A stretch of 64,000 bases of DNA from Candidatus Binatia bacterium (lineage in GTDB: Bacteria; Desulfobacterota; Binatia; UBA12015), in NCBI GenBank assembly GCA_036563615.1, contig DATCMB010000006.1, forward strand, positions 1 to 64,000, given 5' to 3'. Shown piece after piece: positions 35,377 through 47,522 of the stretch (positions are counted from its first letter, which is position 1; every line of letters begins with the position of its first letter). The position numbers and the translations under genes are program-made. The notes below the pieces were generated by a model, which was given only the letters and a program-made list of their open reading frames with translations, was not told where the DNA came from and searched no databases.

Positions 35377-36252
35377 ATGACGAGCATCGGAGCACCCGGC
35401 GCCACCGTCGCCGCGACCAGCGAAGACCACGTTCCGCGCGTCGCCGCCCCCGGCGGCCACGACGGCGTTCCGTCCGCGGCGCCGACCGCAGGACTCGACC
35501 TGCGCAGCGTCGTGCGCGTCACGCGGCGCAACTTCCTCTCGTGGCGGCGCTTCTACCGCGCGAGCCTGGTGAGCTCGCTCGGCGACCCGCTGCTGTTCCT
35601 CTTCGGCATCGGCTGGGGGCTCGGACGCTTCGTCGGCGACATCGAGGGCTATCCCTACGCGCAGTACGTCGCGTCGGGAATCATCGCGTCGTCGGTGATG
35701 AACGTCGCGACCTTCGAGACCACGTTCTCGAGCTTCGCCCGCATGCGCGAGCAGCGCACCTACGAGGCGATCCGCGCGACCCCGGTGTCGCTCACCGAGA
35801 TCATGGGCGGCGACATCCTGTGGGCCGCGTGCAAGTGCCTGCTGACGGCGACCATCATGACGCTCGTGCTGCTCGTCGCGGGGCTGCTCGCGAGCCCACT
35901 CGCCGCGGCGCTGCCGGTCGCGGGCTTCCTCATCGGTCTACCGTTCGGCGCGATCGGGATGTGCGTGACGGCGCGCGCGCAGTCGTGGGACTTCTTCACC
36001 TATTACTTCACGCTCGGCGTCTCGGTGATGTTCTACTTCTCCGGGATCTTCTTCCCGATCGCGGCGATGCCCCTCGCGCTGCAGGCGATCGGCTGGGCGC
36101 TGCCGCTCTCGCACGGTGTCGCGATCACGCGCGCGCTCGCGCTCGGCGAGCTGCACCCGATGCTGCTCGTGCACGCGGCGGTGCTGGCGGTCTACTTCGT
36201 CGTGCCGTTCCGCCTCGCGGTGCGCTGGATGCACCGTCGCCTGGTGACGTGA
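35377..36252 (+). CDS. NodJ-like ABC-2 type permease
   Basis: 291 residues with six hydrophobic segments. VVRVTRRNFLSWRRFYRASL, GDPLLFLFGIGWGLGRFV, YAQYVASGIIASSVMNVATFETTF and REQRTYEAIRATPVSLTEIMGGDILWAACK follow the NodJ pattern. A Pro/Ala-rich stretch of about 40 residues precedes the first helix. Begins 3 bp after the ATPase stop and forms the membrane part of the exporter. Confidence 0.88.
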   Translation: MTSIGAPGATVAATSEDHVPRVAAPGGHDGVPSAAPTAGLDLRSVVRVTRRNFLSWRRFYRASLVSSLGDPLLFLFGIGWGLGRFVGDIEGYPYAQYVASGIIASSVMNVATFETTFSSFARMREQRTYEAIRATPVSLTEIMGGDILWAACKCLLTATIMTLVLLVAGLLASPLAAALPVAGFLIGLPFGAIGMCVTARAQSWDFFTYYFTLGVSVMFYFSGIFFPIAAMPLALQAIGWALPLSHGVAITRALALGELHPMLLVHAAVLAVYFVVPFRLAVRWMHRRLVT

Positions 36253-36286
36253 CGCGAGCCGAGCGGGGTGGGTCGAACGCGCGCGC

Positions 36287-36961
36287 TCAGTAGCGGCGCA
36301 TCAACGCGACCACGACGCCGCGGATCTCGAGATCCTGCTCGCTGCAGATGATCGGCGCGACCTGGTCGTTCGCCGGCTGCAGGCGGATGCGGCCGCCGCT
36401 CTCGCGGTAGAAGCGCTTGATCGTCGCGGCGCCGTTCAGCACCGCGACCACGGTCTCGCCGTTGTCCGCGACCGAGCGGCTCTCGACGATCACGAGGTCG
36501 CCGTCGAGGATGCCGTCGTCGCGCATCGAGTCGCCGCTCACCTTGAGGACGAAGCTCTCGGGCTTGCGCACCAGGTCCTCGGGAACCGTGACCTGCTCGT
36601 CGAGCACCGCCTCGATCGGACGTCCCGCCGCGGCGATGCCGAGCAGCGGCAGCTCGACCGCTTCCGCGCGGCGCTTGCGCGGCACCACCTCGAGCGCGCG
36701 GCTCATCCCCGAGCGGCGGCGGATGAAGCCCTTGCTCTCGAGGTTGGTGAGGTGCTTGTGGACGGTTGCGAGCGACGTCAAGCCAAAGTACTTGCCGGTC
36801 TCGTCGAGCGTGGGCGCAAAACCGTTGCGCCGGATGTAGCCCTCGATGAAGTCGAGCAGCTCCTTCTGGCGCTTGGTCAGCGTGACGATCTCGCGCTCTC
36901 GATCCACGCGCCGCGAAGAGTAGGCGAAACCCATGGTGGTGGCAAGCGGCTCTGCGCGCAT
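36287..36961 (-). CDS. lexA: LexA repressor
   Basis: 224 residues. Winged-helix DNA-binding domain (LTKRQKELLDFIEGYIRRNG, TSLATVHKHLTNLESKGFI) and S24 peptidase domain with cleavage bond Ala112-Gly113 (GIAAAGRPIEA), catalytic Ser145 (VSGDSMRDDG) and Lys182 (AATIKRFYRE), spaced as in E. coli LexA. The start used (36961) is 13 bp after the mltG stop; ATG 36934 or GTG 36907 would trim a non-conserved lead. No own promoter or SOS box is apparent in that gap. Confidence 0.94.
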   Translation of the reverse strand: MRAEPLATTMGFAYSSRRVDREREIVTLTKRQKELLDFIEGYIRRNGFAPTLDETGKYFGLTSLATVHKHLTNLESKGFIRRRSGMSRALEVVPRKRRAEAVELPLLGIAAAGRPIEAVLDEQVTVPEDLVRKPESFVLKVSGDSMRDDGILDGDLVIVESRSVADNGETVVAVLNGAATIKRFYRESGGRIRLQPANDQVAPIICSEQDLEIRGVVVALMRRY

Positions 36962-36974
36962 CGCACGAAGAATT

Positions 36975-38039
36975 TCAGCGCTTGCCGTTCGCGGCCGCTG
37001 CGGCCGGAGGCGTGTCGCGCGGCGTCGGCGACGTCCGGTTGCCGCGCTGCCAGCGGTTCACGGCGCGCTGGTGCCCGGCCAGCGTGTCGTTGAACTCGTG
37101 CGTCCGGTCGTTGCGCGCGACGAAGTACAGTGCGGTTACGTTCGGCGCCGGTCGCACCGCTGCCTCGATCGACGCACGGCCCGGATTGCAGATCGGGCCC
37201 GGCGGCAGACCGGGGATGACGTAGGTGTTGTACGGCGTGGCGCGCGTGAGGTCCGCCGTGCGAATGCGTCCCGCGGGTCGATCGGTGACGCCGTAGAGCA
37301 CCGTCGGATCCGACTGCAGCGGCATGCCGCGCTTGAGGCGGTTGTGAAACACCGCCGAGATCATCGGTCGCTCCTCCGCGATCGCCGCCTCCTTCTCGAT
37401 GATCGACGCGAGCGTCACCGCTTGATCGACCGTCAAGCCACGCTCCTTCGCGGCCTCGACGAGGTCCGGCGTCATCATCTTGCGAAAGCGCGCCGTCATG
37501 CGTCGGATGATCTCCTCCGCGGGGACGTCGCGCTCGAAGGCGTACGTGTCGGGAAAGAGATAGCCCTCGAGGCGCGGCACCGGCAGATCGAGCGTCTTGA
37601 GGAACGCTTCGTCCTTCGCGAGCTCGCGGAAGCGTTGCATGTCGCCGATGCCCGCGCGCTCGAAGACGAGCGCCGTCTCCTCGACGGTGAGACCTTCGGG
37701 CACGGTGACCATGCGCAGGCGCTGACGACCGCTCACGAGCGCCGCGAGCACCTCCGCCGCGGTCGTGCCGCCCGTGAGCTCGTACTCGCCGCTGCGGATG
37801 CGACGGTCGTCGCCGCGCCAGCGCGCGAGCAGCGCGAAGGTGCGCGCGTCGGGAATCGCACCCGCGTCCTCGAGACGTCGCGCGAGAGCCGAGAACGGCT
37901 CGCCACGTCTCACCTCGACGACGAGCGGCGGCGAGAACTTCTCGCTGCGCCAGCCGAACGTCAAGTAAAAAACCAGCGCGCCGGCGAGCACGGCGAGCGA
38001 CGTGCCCGCGACGACGAGGAGGACGATGCCGCGTCTCAT
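36975..38039 (-). CDS. mltG: endolytic murein transglycosylase MltG
   Basis: 354 residues. One N-terminal membrane helix (GIVLLVVAGTSLAVLAGALVFY), a LysM-like subdomain, then the YceG/MltG catalytic domain: EGYLFPDTYAFERD, TLASIIEKEAAIAEERP (catalytic Glu in the IIEKEA motif), VFHNRLKRGMPLQSDPTVLY, YNTYVIPGLPPGPICNPG. It cuts nascent peptidoglycan glycan strands at the inner membrane. The C-terminal tail is Thr/Pro/Ala rich. lexA follows on the same strand. Confidence 0.94.
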   Translation of the reverse strand: MRRGIVLLVVAGTSLAVLAGALVFYLTFGWRSEKFSPPLVVEVRRGEPFSALARRLEDAGAIPDARTFALLARWRGDDRRIRSGEYELTGGTTAAEVLAALVSGRQRLRMVTVPEGLTVEETALVFERAGIGDMQRFRELAKDEAFLKTLDLPVPRLEGYLFPDTYAFERDVPAEEIIRRMTARFRKMMTPDLVEAAKERGLTVDQAVTLASIIEKEAAIAEERPMISAVFHNRLKRGMPLQSDPTVLYGVTDRPAGRIRTADLTRATPYNTYVIPGLPPGPICNPGRASIEAAVRPAPNVTALYFVARNDRTHEFNDTLAGHQRAVNRWQRGNRTSPTPRDTPPAAAAANGKR

Positions 38040-38221
38040 CGCTCTCGGCTCACCATATCGGTGGCCGGATGGGGCGGCCACCGCGGGCCGCGGGCGCGCA
38101 GGAGCGCCTTATCTGGCGCTCAGGGGTTGACATCCGAAACCCCAACTGACAGCAAAGACGGCACTCTTGAGGGGAGGAGTCACCGCTGCAGCCGCGCGCA
38201 CCACTGCCGGCAGCACGTCGT

Positions 38222-39715
38222 GTGTTTCGCGTGTTGTTGGCCGCGCTCGTGCTCGGACTGCTGTTCGGCATTCCCGAGCCCGCGCACTCAATAGACGGAT
38301 CTGAGTCGGCGTTTCGTACACGGACGTCTGCGCCGCGCAAACGAACGCCTACGAAGGCCCGCGATGCGGAAGCGCCCCCCCGTTCTGCTCGAGCACATCT
38401 CGACGGCAAATCGTTAGAACAACCGGTTGCGCTCGCCGCGCTGCGCGAGCTGCAGCCGGAGCGCGGCCGCATCGTAAATCTCATGCGGCCGATCACCGAC
38501 GTTTCTTCCGCGGAGCTCTTCCCTCTCGACGGTGACACGCTGCGCACGTACGGCGGCTCGCAGTTCATCGAGCGTCACGTCACGGTGCGTCGTGGCGACA
38601 CCTTCGCGGGACTGCTGCAGCTCTTCGACGTCGGCGCCGGCGAAGCGAACGAATGGCATCGCGGCACGCGTGACACCTTCAACCTCTCGCGGATCAGCCC
38701 GCGTCGCTCGTTGACGCTGTTCTTCGAGCGCGACTCGGGCGAGCTCGCGGCGCTCGAGTACCGGATCGACGCGATGAACGTGCTGATCGCCGAGCGCGGC
38801 GCCGACCGCGAGATCCGCGCGCGCATCGCGCGCATTCCGTCGGCGACGGAGTACCGCGCGATCGCCGGCACGCTCGAAACCAACATGGCGGCCGACTGCG
38901 CGCGCGCCGGCATCTCGCAGCGCATCATCGCCGAGCTCGCCGACATCTTCGCCTGGGAGCTCGACTTCGAGAAGCTGCAGCGCGGCGACACGTTCCGCGT
39001 CGTCTACGAGGTGGCGATCGGCGAGGACGGCGAGGTCGTGCAGACGGGTCGCATCCTCGCGGCCGAGATCGGCACGCGCGGCCGCGTGCACACCGCGATC
39101 CTGCACACCGCGGAGGACGGCACGCAGGCGTATTACGACCTCGAAGGACGCTCGCTCGACCGCGGCCAGCTTCGCTACCCGCTCGAGTTCACGCGCATCT
39201 CCTCGGGCTTCAGCACGTCGCGCCTGCACCCGGTGCTCGCGCGCCGTCGTCCCCACTACGGCGTCGACTTCGCGGCGCCGCAGGGCACGCCGGTGCGCGC
39301 GATCGCGGATGGCGTCGTGACGCACGCGGGCTGGCAAGGTCAGCTCGGGCGTGCGGTGCGCATCGATCACGACGCGCCCTCGCCGTACGAGTCGGTGTAC
39401 GGGCACCTGTCGCGCATCGCGAGCAACGTGCGCGTCGGACGCAAGGTGCGCCGCGGCGAGATCATCGGCTACGTCGGCCGCACCGGCCTCGCGACCGGAC
39501 CGCACCTGCACCTCGAGCTCAACATCGACGGCAAGCCGGTCGATCCGCTCGGCGTGCTGGTCGCGCGACGGCCGCTCGACCGTCAGCCGGGTCCGAAGTT
39601 CGACCGCGAGCGCATGCTGCTCTTGACGGCGCTCGACGCCGTGGAGAGCGGCGGCCCGGTACGCTTGACGCGCCTGACCGAGCCCTTCTCGCTGCCGCGG
39701 ACGCAGCTGCAGTGA
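38222..39715 (+). CDS. M23-family peptidoglycan endopeptidase
   Basis: 497 residues with a signal peptide (VLLAALVLGLLFGIPEPAHS). The middle resembles the OapA/LysM-like region of MepM-type proteins (HVTVRRGDTFAGLLQLFDVG). The C-terminal peptidase has the zinc ligands in PHYGVDFAAPQGTPV (His, Asp) and GPHLHLEL (HxH), plus the SVYGHLSRI segment. It should cleave peptide cross-links in the periplasm. GTG 38222 has no strong ribosome site. Upstream (38123-38143), GGGGTT and AACCCC flank a TTGACA-containing 9-bp spacer; no convincing -10 follows. Confidence 0.88.
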   Translation: MFRVLLAALVLGLLFGIPEPAHSIDGSESAFRTRTSAPRKRTPTKARDAEAPPRSARAHLDGKSLEQPVALAALRELQPERGRIVNLMRPITDVSSAELFPLDGDTLRTYGGSQFIERHVTVRRGDTFAGLLQLFDVGAGEANEWHRGTRDTFNLSRISPRRSLTLFFERDSGELAALEYRIDAMNVLIAERGADREIRARIARIPSATEYRAIAGTLETNMAADCARAGISQRIIAELADIFAWELDFEKLQRGDTFRVVYEVAIGEDGEVVQTGRILAAEIGTRGRVHTAILHTAEDGTQAYYDLEGRSLDRGQLRYPLEFTRISSGFSTSRLHPVLARRRPHYGVDFAAPQGTPVRAIADGVVTHAGWQGQLGRAVRIDHDAPSPYESVYGHLSRIASNVRVGRKVRRGEIIGYVGRTGLATGPHLHLELNIDGKPVDPLGVLVARRPLDRQPGPKFDRERMLLLTALDAVESGGPVRLTRLTEPFSLPRTQLQ

Positions 39716-39763
39716 GCCCGCCGCCGCGCGCACGCGGCGGCTCGAGCTCACACGCTCGCTCCC

Positions 39764-40987
<1,224 letters not shown>

Positions 40988-40996
40988 GATGACTCC

Positions 40997-41620
40997 TCAA
41001 ACGGGTGGGGTGCCGCCGGTTGCGGCGCTGCGCAACGCGCCCTCGAGCGCGTCGCGCGCGATCGCGCCCTCGCGCAGGACGCGCAGCGGCGGCCCTGGGT
41101 CGACGAGCGTCGACGGCGCGCCGGCGATGGTCCCGCCGTCGAGATAGGCGGCGACCGCGTCGCCGAAGTACGCGCGCGCCGACGCGACGTCGCGCGCGGG
41201 CTCGCGCCCGGCGGGATTCGCGCTCGGCGCCGCGATCGGACGCCCGAGCTCTTGCGTCAAGCGTCGCGCGAGCGGGTGGCTCGAGACGCGCGCGCCGATG
41301 CGACCGTCGACGACGAGTGGCGCCGGCAAGCCTGGCCGGGCGCGAAACAGGATGGTCAGCGGACCGGGCCAGAAGGCGGCCGCGAGGCGGCGCGCGTCGT
41401 CGCCGACCTCGTCGGTGACGAGCGACAGCATCGCTGGATCGGCGACCAGGACCGCGAAGCCCTTGTCCGCGCCGCGTTGCTTGACGTCGGCGAGACGCGC
41501 CACGGCGCGCGGATCCAGCGCGTCGCAGCCGATGCCGTACAGCGTCTCGGTCGGGAAGACCACGAGCTCGCCCGCGCGCAGCGCTGCCAGCGCGGCAGCG
41601 AAGCTCGCGTCCGTGCTCAT
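40997..41620 (-). CDS. tsaC: threonylcarbamoyl-AMP synthase (TsaC/Sua5 family)
   Basis: 207 residues, the short TsaC form. Makes threonylcarbamoyl-AMP for the t6A37 modification of ANN-decoding tRNAs. Segments are LVVFPTETLYGIGCDALDP, KQRGADKGFAVLVAD, AAFWPGPLTILFRARPGLP, VSSHPLARRL and APSANPAGREPA. The ATG overlaps the purD stop as ATGA. Confidence 0.93.
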   Translation of the reverse strand: MSTDASFAAALAALRAGELVVFPTETLYGIGCDALDPRAVARLADVKQRGADKGFAVLVADPAMLSLVTDEVGDDARRLAAAFWPGPLTILFRARPGLPAPLVVDGRIGARVSSHPLARRLTQELGRPIAAPSANPAGREPARDVASARAYFGDAVAAYLDGGTIAGAPSTLVDPGPPLRVLREGAIARDALEGALRSAATGGTPPV

Positions 41621-42924
41621 CGGTTGCGTCCCGCGGCGAGACGTCGCACGGCGTGCGCGCCGATGTCGGTCCGCATCTGCAAGCCGGGGAAGCGGACGTG
41701 CCGCGCGGCCTCGTAGGCGCGCGCGATGGCCGCCTCCAGCGTGTCGCCGAGCGCGCTCACGCCGAGCACGCGGCCGCCGTCGGTGACGATCGCGCCGTCG
41801 TCGCGCCGCTTCGTGCCGGCGTGGAAGACGATCGCGTCGGGAACGCGCGCGGCCTCGTCGAGGCCCTCGATCACCGCACCCTTCTCGACGCTCCCGGGGT
41901 AGCCTGGAGCCGCGATCACGACGCAAGCCGCGGCGCGCGGCTCCCATGCGAGACGCAGCTCGCCGACGCGGCCGTCGATCACCGCGTCGCAGGCATCGAC
42001 CAGGTCGCTCTGCAGACGCAGCATGAGCGGCTGGCACTCCGGATCGCCGAAGCGGACGTTGAACTCGAGGACGCTCGGCACGCCGTCGTCGATCATCAGC
42101 CCGGCGTAGAGCACGCCCTTGTAGACGATCCCGCGCTTGCGCAGCGTCGCGACGAGCGGGCGCAGGATCTCGTCCATCACCCGACGCTCGACCTCGGGCG
42201 TGACGACCGGCGCGGGCGAGATCGCGCCCATGCCGCCGGTGTTCGGACCCTCGTCATTGTCGCGCAGGCGCTTGTGGTCCTGCGAGGAGGCGAGGGCGAC
42301 GACGTCGGTGCCGTCGGTGAGCGCGAGGAAGGAAGCTTCCTCGCCGCGCAGGGTCTCCTCGATGACCACGCACGCGCCCGCTTCGCCGACGACGCGCGTG
42401 CGCATGAGCTGATCGATCGCGTCGAGCGTCGCCTCGACGGTCGTGCTGACGATCACGCCCTTGCCGGCCGCGAGCCCGTCCGCCTTCACCACCATCGGCT
42501 TCTGGCGCGACAGGACCCATGCGCGCGCCTCGTCAGGGTCCGTGAACGTCCGCGACTCCGCGGTGCGCACGCCGGCCTCGCGCATGACGTCCTTCGCGAA
42601 CGCCTTGCTGCCCTCGAGGCGCGCGGCCTCGCGCGTCGGTCCGAAGGCGCGCAGACCGCGCGCCTGGAGCTCGTCGACCAGGCCCAGCGTCAGCGGCAGC
42701 TCGGGGCCGACCACGGTGAGGCCGATGCGGTTCTTCTCGGCGAAGTCCGCGAGACCTTGGACGTCGTCGACGGCGATCGGCACCAGCTCGGCGATCGCCG
42801 CGATGCCGCCGTTGCCCGGCGCGCAGTACAGACGGTTCACGCGCGGCGACGCGCGCAGCTTCCACGCAAGCGCGTGCTCGCGGCCGCCGGAGCCGACCAG
42901 CAGGACGTCGATCGTGCTCGCCAC
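41617..42924 (-). CDS. purD: phosphoribosylamine-glycine ligase
   Basis: 435 residues, second step of purine synthesis. ATP-grasp enzyme: LLVGSGGREHALAWKL, VVGPELPLTLGLVDEL, KPMVVKADGLAAGKGVIV, SSQDHKRLRDNDEGPNTGGM, YAGLMIDDGVPSVLEFNVRF and GDPECQ. Lies 7 bp after purH and overlaps tsaC by 4 bp, indicating one transcript. Confidence 0.97.
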   Translation of the reverse strand: MASTIDVLLVGSGGREHALAWKLRASPRVNRLYCAPGNGGIAAIAELVPIAVDDVQGLADFAEKNRIGLTVVGPELPLTLGLVDELQARGLRAFGPTREAARLEGSKAFAKDVMREAGVRTAESRTFTDPDEARAWVLSRQKPMVVKADGLAAGKGVIVSTTVEATLDAIDQLMRTRVVGEAGACVVIEETLRGEEASFLALTDGTDVVALASSQDHKRLRDNDEGPNTGGMGAISPAPVVTPEVERRVMDEILRPLVATLRKRGIVYKGVLYAGLMIDDGVPSVLEFNVRFGDPECQPLMLRLQSDLVDACDAVIDGRVGELRLAWEPRAAACVVIAAPGYPGSVEKGAVIEGLDEAARVPDAIVFHAGTKRRDDGAIVTDGGRVLGVSALGDTLEAAIARAYEAARHVRFPGLQMRTDIGAHAVRRLAAGRNR

Positions 42925-42931
42925 GGCTCGC

Positions 42932-44511
<1,580 letters not shown>

Positions 44512-44515
<4 letters not shown>

Positions 44516-45684
44516 GGTTCCCCGATCCTCCCTCTCTGGTCGCTGCTGGATGCGTAGGCTCGCGGCGTCCTCGAGCTGACGCCGGCAAGTAGCTCGTAGC
44601 CGATCGTGCCCGCGCGCGCACCGAGCTCCATGACGTCGATCCGCTCGTTGCCGTCGCTGCCCCAGAGCGTCACCGTGTCGCCGACCGCGACGCCCGGGAT
44701 GGCGGTGACGTCGACCGCCAGGTGCTCCATCGACACCGTCCCCACGACCGGGGCGCGCCGCCCGCGGATCAGCACCTCGCCGCGGTTCGACAGGGCGCGC
44801 GGGTAGCCGAGCGCGTAGCCGACCGGCAGGATCGCGAGCGTCGTCGGACGCTGCGCGGTGAAGGTCCAGCCGTAGCCCGCGCTGTCGCCGGGCGCGACCT
44901 GCTTCACCTGCGCGACGCGCGTGCGCAGGTGCATCACCGGACGCAGGTCGAGGCGGGACGCGAGCTGCGGGTGCGGCGCGCAGCCGTAGAGCAGGAGCCC
45001 GACGCGGACCATGTCGCAGTGTGCGCGCTCGTCGGCGAGGACGCCGGCGCTGTTCGCGAGGTGGCGGATCCGCGGACGGATGCCCGCCGCCTCGAGCCGC
45101 GCGCCGAGCCGCTCGAACTCCGCCACCTGGCGCGCGACGCTCGGGTGCCCGGGCTCGTCGGCGCACGCGAGGTGCGACAGGACACCCTCGACCTCGAGCG
45201 ACGGCGCGTCGCGCAGCGCCGCCGCGAGCGGCTCGAGGTCGGCCTCCTGCGCGCCGATCCGGTGCATCCCGGTGTCGAGCTTGACGTGGACGCGCAGCCG
45301 GCGGTCCGGGCCCGTCGCCGCCGCGAGCGCGCGCACCGCGCGCGCGTCCCAGACCACCACCGCGAGCCCGAGGTCGGCCGCCTCGGCGGCCTCCTCCGGC
45401 GCGACGCCGCCGAGGACCAGCAGCGGGGTCGCGACCCCCGCCTCGCGCAGCTCGCGCGCCTCGTCGAGCGACGCGACCGCCATCTGCTCGATGCCGGCCG
45501 CCTCGAGTGCGCGCGCGACCGGCACCGCGCCGTGCCCGTAGGCGTTCGCCTTCACGACGCCGCAGATCGCGACACCGGGGCGCACGACGCGCCGCACCTC
45601 GGCGAGGTTGTGCACCAGCGCGTCGAGGTCGATGCAGCACACCGCCCTCGGCGCGTGCGCACGGTCGACGAGGTTCATGCGCAT
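44512..45684 (-). CDS. alr: alanine racemase
   Basis: 390 residues from ATG 45684 (ATG 45678 and TTG 45717 are alternatives). PLP enzyme producing D-alanine for peptidoglycan: [33 protein letters not shown] with PLP-Lys45, [23 protein letters not shown], the catalytic Tyr in DSAGYGWTF and MEHLAVDVT. First gene of the minus-strand run alr-purH-purD-tsaC-DUF1015. Confidence 0.95.
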
Positions 45685-45756
45685 CGCAACGTACTGGGAA
45701 GCGACCGAAGCCGGCAAGGTCGCCCCGGCGCCGCGCGCGCTCGGCCGCAGACGCGG

Positions 45757-45785
45757 TTGTCAACGTGCATCCCGGCCACTATCGT
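45757..45785 (+). promoter_or_regulatory. candidate promoter of thiSGE
   Basis: TTGTCA (45757-45762), 17 bp, TATCGT (45780-45785). Transcription should start near 45792, only about four bases before the thiS ATG, so the message may be leaderless. There is no room for a TPP riboswitch. Confidence 0.5.
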
Positions 45786-45795
45786 CCCGGGAGCG

Positions 45796-45996
45796 ATGGA
45801 GATCCGGCTGAACGGCGAGCTGCGCACCGTCGCCAACGGGATCTCGATCGCCGAGCTTCTCGAGTCCCTCGGCCTCGCCACGCGTCGTGTCGCGGTCGAG
45901 CGCAATCGCGACATCGTTCCGCGCGAGAGCTACGCCGAGACGCGGCTCGAGCCCGGCGACGTCGTCGAGGTGGTGCAGTTCGTCGGCGGCGGCTGA
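45796..45996 (+). CDS. thiS: sulfur carrier protein ThiS
   Basis: 66 residues ending [11 protein letters not shown], with the C-terminal Gly-Gly needed for adenylation and thiocarboxylate formation. [21 protein letters not shown] is the usual start, and [20 protein letters not shown] the conserved middle. Donates sulfur to ThiG for the thiazole ring. Adjacent to thiG (21-bp gap). Confidence 0.93.
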   Translation: MEIRLNGELRTVANGISIAELLESLGLATRRVAVERNRDIVPRESYAETRLEPGDVVEVVQFVGGG

Positions 45997-46017
45997 GCGG
46001 CCGTCAAGGAAGGAAAG

Positions 46018-46791
46018 TTGGAAGACACGTTCGTTCTCGGCGGGCGCACCTACCGCTCGCGGCTCATCGTCGGCACCGGCAAGTACAAGGACTTCGCCGA
46101 GACGCGGCGCGCGATCGACGCGAGCGGCGCGGAGATCGTCACCGTCGCCGTGCGGCGGGTGAACATCACCGATCCCGGCAAGGAGAACCTGCTCGACTAC
46201 CTGCCGCTCGACAAGTTCACGATCCTGCCCAACACGGCCGGCTGCTACACCGCCGAGGAGGCGATCCGCACGGCGCGCCTCGCGCGCGAGGCGGGCGTCG
46301 GCAACCTGGTCAAGGTCGAGGTGATCGGCGACGAGAAGACGCTCTTCCCGGACGTGCCTGCGACCATCGAGGCGGCGCGCGTGCTGGTGAAGGAAGGCTT
46401 CGTCGTGCTGCCGTACATCACCGACGACCCGGTCGCCTGCAAGAAGCTCGAGGAGATCGGCTGCGCGGCCGTGATGCCGCTCGCGGCGCCGATCGGCTCG
46501 GGGCTCGGCATTCGCAACCCGTACAACCTCAAGATCATCATCGAGCAGAGCAAGGTGCCGGTGATCGTCGACGCGGGCGTGGGCTGCGCGTCGGACGCCG
46601 CGCGCGCGCTCGAGCTCGGCTGCGACGCGGTGCTGATGAACACGGCGATCGCCGGCGCTCAGGACCCGGTGCTGATGGCCGAGGCGATGCGGCTCGCGGT
46701 CGAGGCGGGGCGCAAGTCGTTCCTCGCCGGCCGCATCCCGCGCCGGCTGTACGCGTCGGCCTCGAGCCCGATCGAGGGGATGCTCGACTGA
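46018..46791 (+). CDS. thiG: thiazole synthase
   Basis: 257 residues from TTG 46018, directly behind a strong AAGGAAGGAAAG. (beta/alpha)8 barrel: [54 protein letters not shown] with the Schiff-base Lys99, [26 protein letters not shown] and [10 protein letters not shown]. Forms the thiamine thiazole from ThiS-thiocarboxylate, DXP and dehydroglycine. Confidence 0.96.
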   Translation: MEDTFVLGGRTYRSRLIVGTGKYKDFAETRRAIDASGAEIVTVAVRRVNITDPGKENLLDYLPLDKFTILPNTAGCYTAEEAIRTARLAREAGVGNLVKVEVIGDEKTLFPDVPATIEAARVLVKEGFVVLPYITDDPVACKKLEEIGCAAVMPLAAPIGSGLGIRNPYNLKIIIEQSKVPVIVDAGVGCASDAARALELGCDAVLMNTAIAGAQDPVLMAEAMRLAVEAGRKSFLAGRIPRRLYASASSPIEGMLD

Positions 46792-47447
46792 GCGGCTCGC
46801 GCGCGCTGCCGTTCGCGCCGCCGCTCTACCTGGTCAGCGATCGTCGGCGCTTTCCCGAGCCGCCGCCCGGCGAGCCGTTCTCGCCCGAGGAGTGGCGCGC
46901 GCTCGACGCGGCGATCGCGGCCGGGGTCGGGGCGGTGCAGCTCCGCGACAAGGACCTCGACGGCCGCCTGCTGTGCGCGCGCGCCGAGCGTCTGGTCGCG
47001 CGCTGCCGTGAGGCGGGCGTCGCGCTGCTGGTGAACGACCGCGTCGACGTCGCGCTCGCGGTCGGCGCGGACGGCGTCCAGCTTCCGGCGACCGGTCTGC
47101 CGACCGCCGCTGCTCGCGAGCTCCTCGGTCCCGATGCGATCATCGGCCGCTCGCTGCACGCGGCGGACGAGCTCGAGCAGGCGCGCGGCGCCGACTTCGT
47201 GGTCTTCGGCCCGGTCTGGGACACGCCGAGCAAGCGCGCCTTCGGTCCGCCGCAAGGCGTCGAGCGGCTCGCCGCGCTCGTTCGAGCCGCGTCGCTGCCG
47301 GTGATCGCGGTCGGCGGCGTGACGCCCGAGCGCGTCGCCGAGGTGCTACGCGCCGGCGCGGCCGGGGTGGCGGCGATCGGCGCGATCCTCGACGCCGACG
47401 ATCCGGGCGACGTCGTGCGCCGCTTCCGCGACGCGCTTGCCGGCTGA
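46788..47447 (+). CDS. thiE: thiamine phosphate synthase
   Basis: 219 residues if translation begins at CTG 46788, which overlaps the thiG stop as CTGA, mirroring the GTGA/ATGA couplings seen elsewhere. No ATG, GTG or TTG in this frame lies near the domain start. TIM-barrel elements: [72 protein letters not shown] and [20 protein letters not shown]. The usual HLGQ after ADGV is QLPA, so a TenI-like divergence is possible. Confidence 0.85.
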   Translation: MSGSRALPFAPPLYLVSDRRRFPEPPPGEPFSPEEWRALDAAIAAGVGAVQLRDKDLDGRLLCARAERLVARCREAGVALLVNDRVDVALAVGADGVQLPATGLPTAAARELLGPDAIIGRSLHAADELEQARGADFVVFGPVWDTPSKRAFGPPQGVERLAALVRAASLPVIAVGGVTPERVAEVLRAGAAGVAAIGAILDADDPGDVVRRFRDALAG

Positions 47448-47460
47448 AGGGACCGTCAGC

Positions 47461-47489
47461 TTTACTGCCCGGGAGGGCGCTGGTAGCAT
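47461..47489 (+). promoter_or_regulatory. candidate promoter of the DksA/TraR-type gene
   Basis: TTTACT (47461-47466), 17 bp, TAGCAT (47484-47489), 33 bp before the ATG at 47523. Confidence 0.42.
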
Positions 47490-47522
47490 CCCCGGACGCA
47501 CTCGAAAGGCCGCTCGTTTCCC

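Noticed and set aside
38123..38143. TTGACA inside a GGGGTT/AACCCC inverted repeat before the M23 peptidase gene
   Set aside because: No acceptable -10 follows at 16-19 bp, so I did not list a promoter.
45718..45795. Possible TPP riboswitch before thiS
   Set aside because: The gap is under 80 bp and lacks THI-box sequences (CTGAGA type); a plain promoter fits better.
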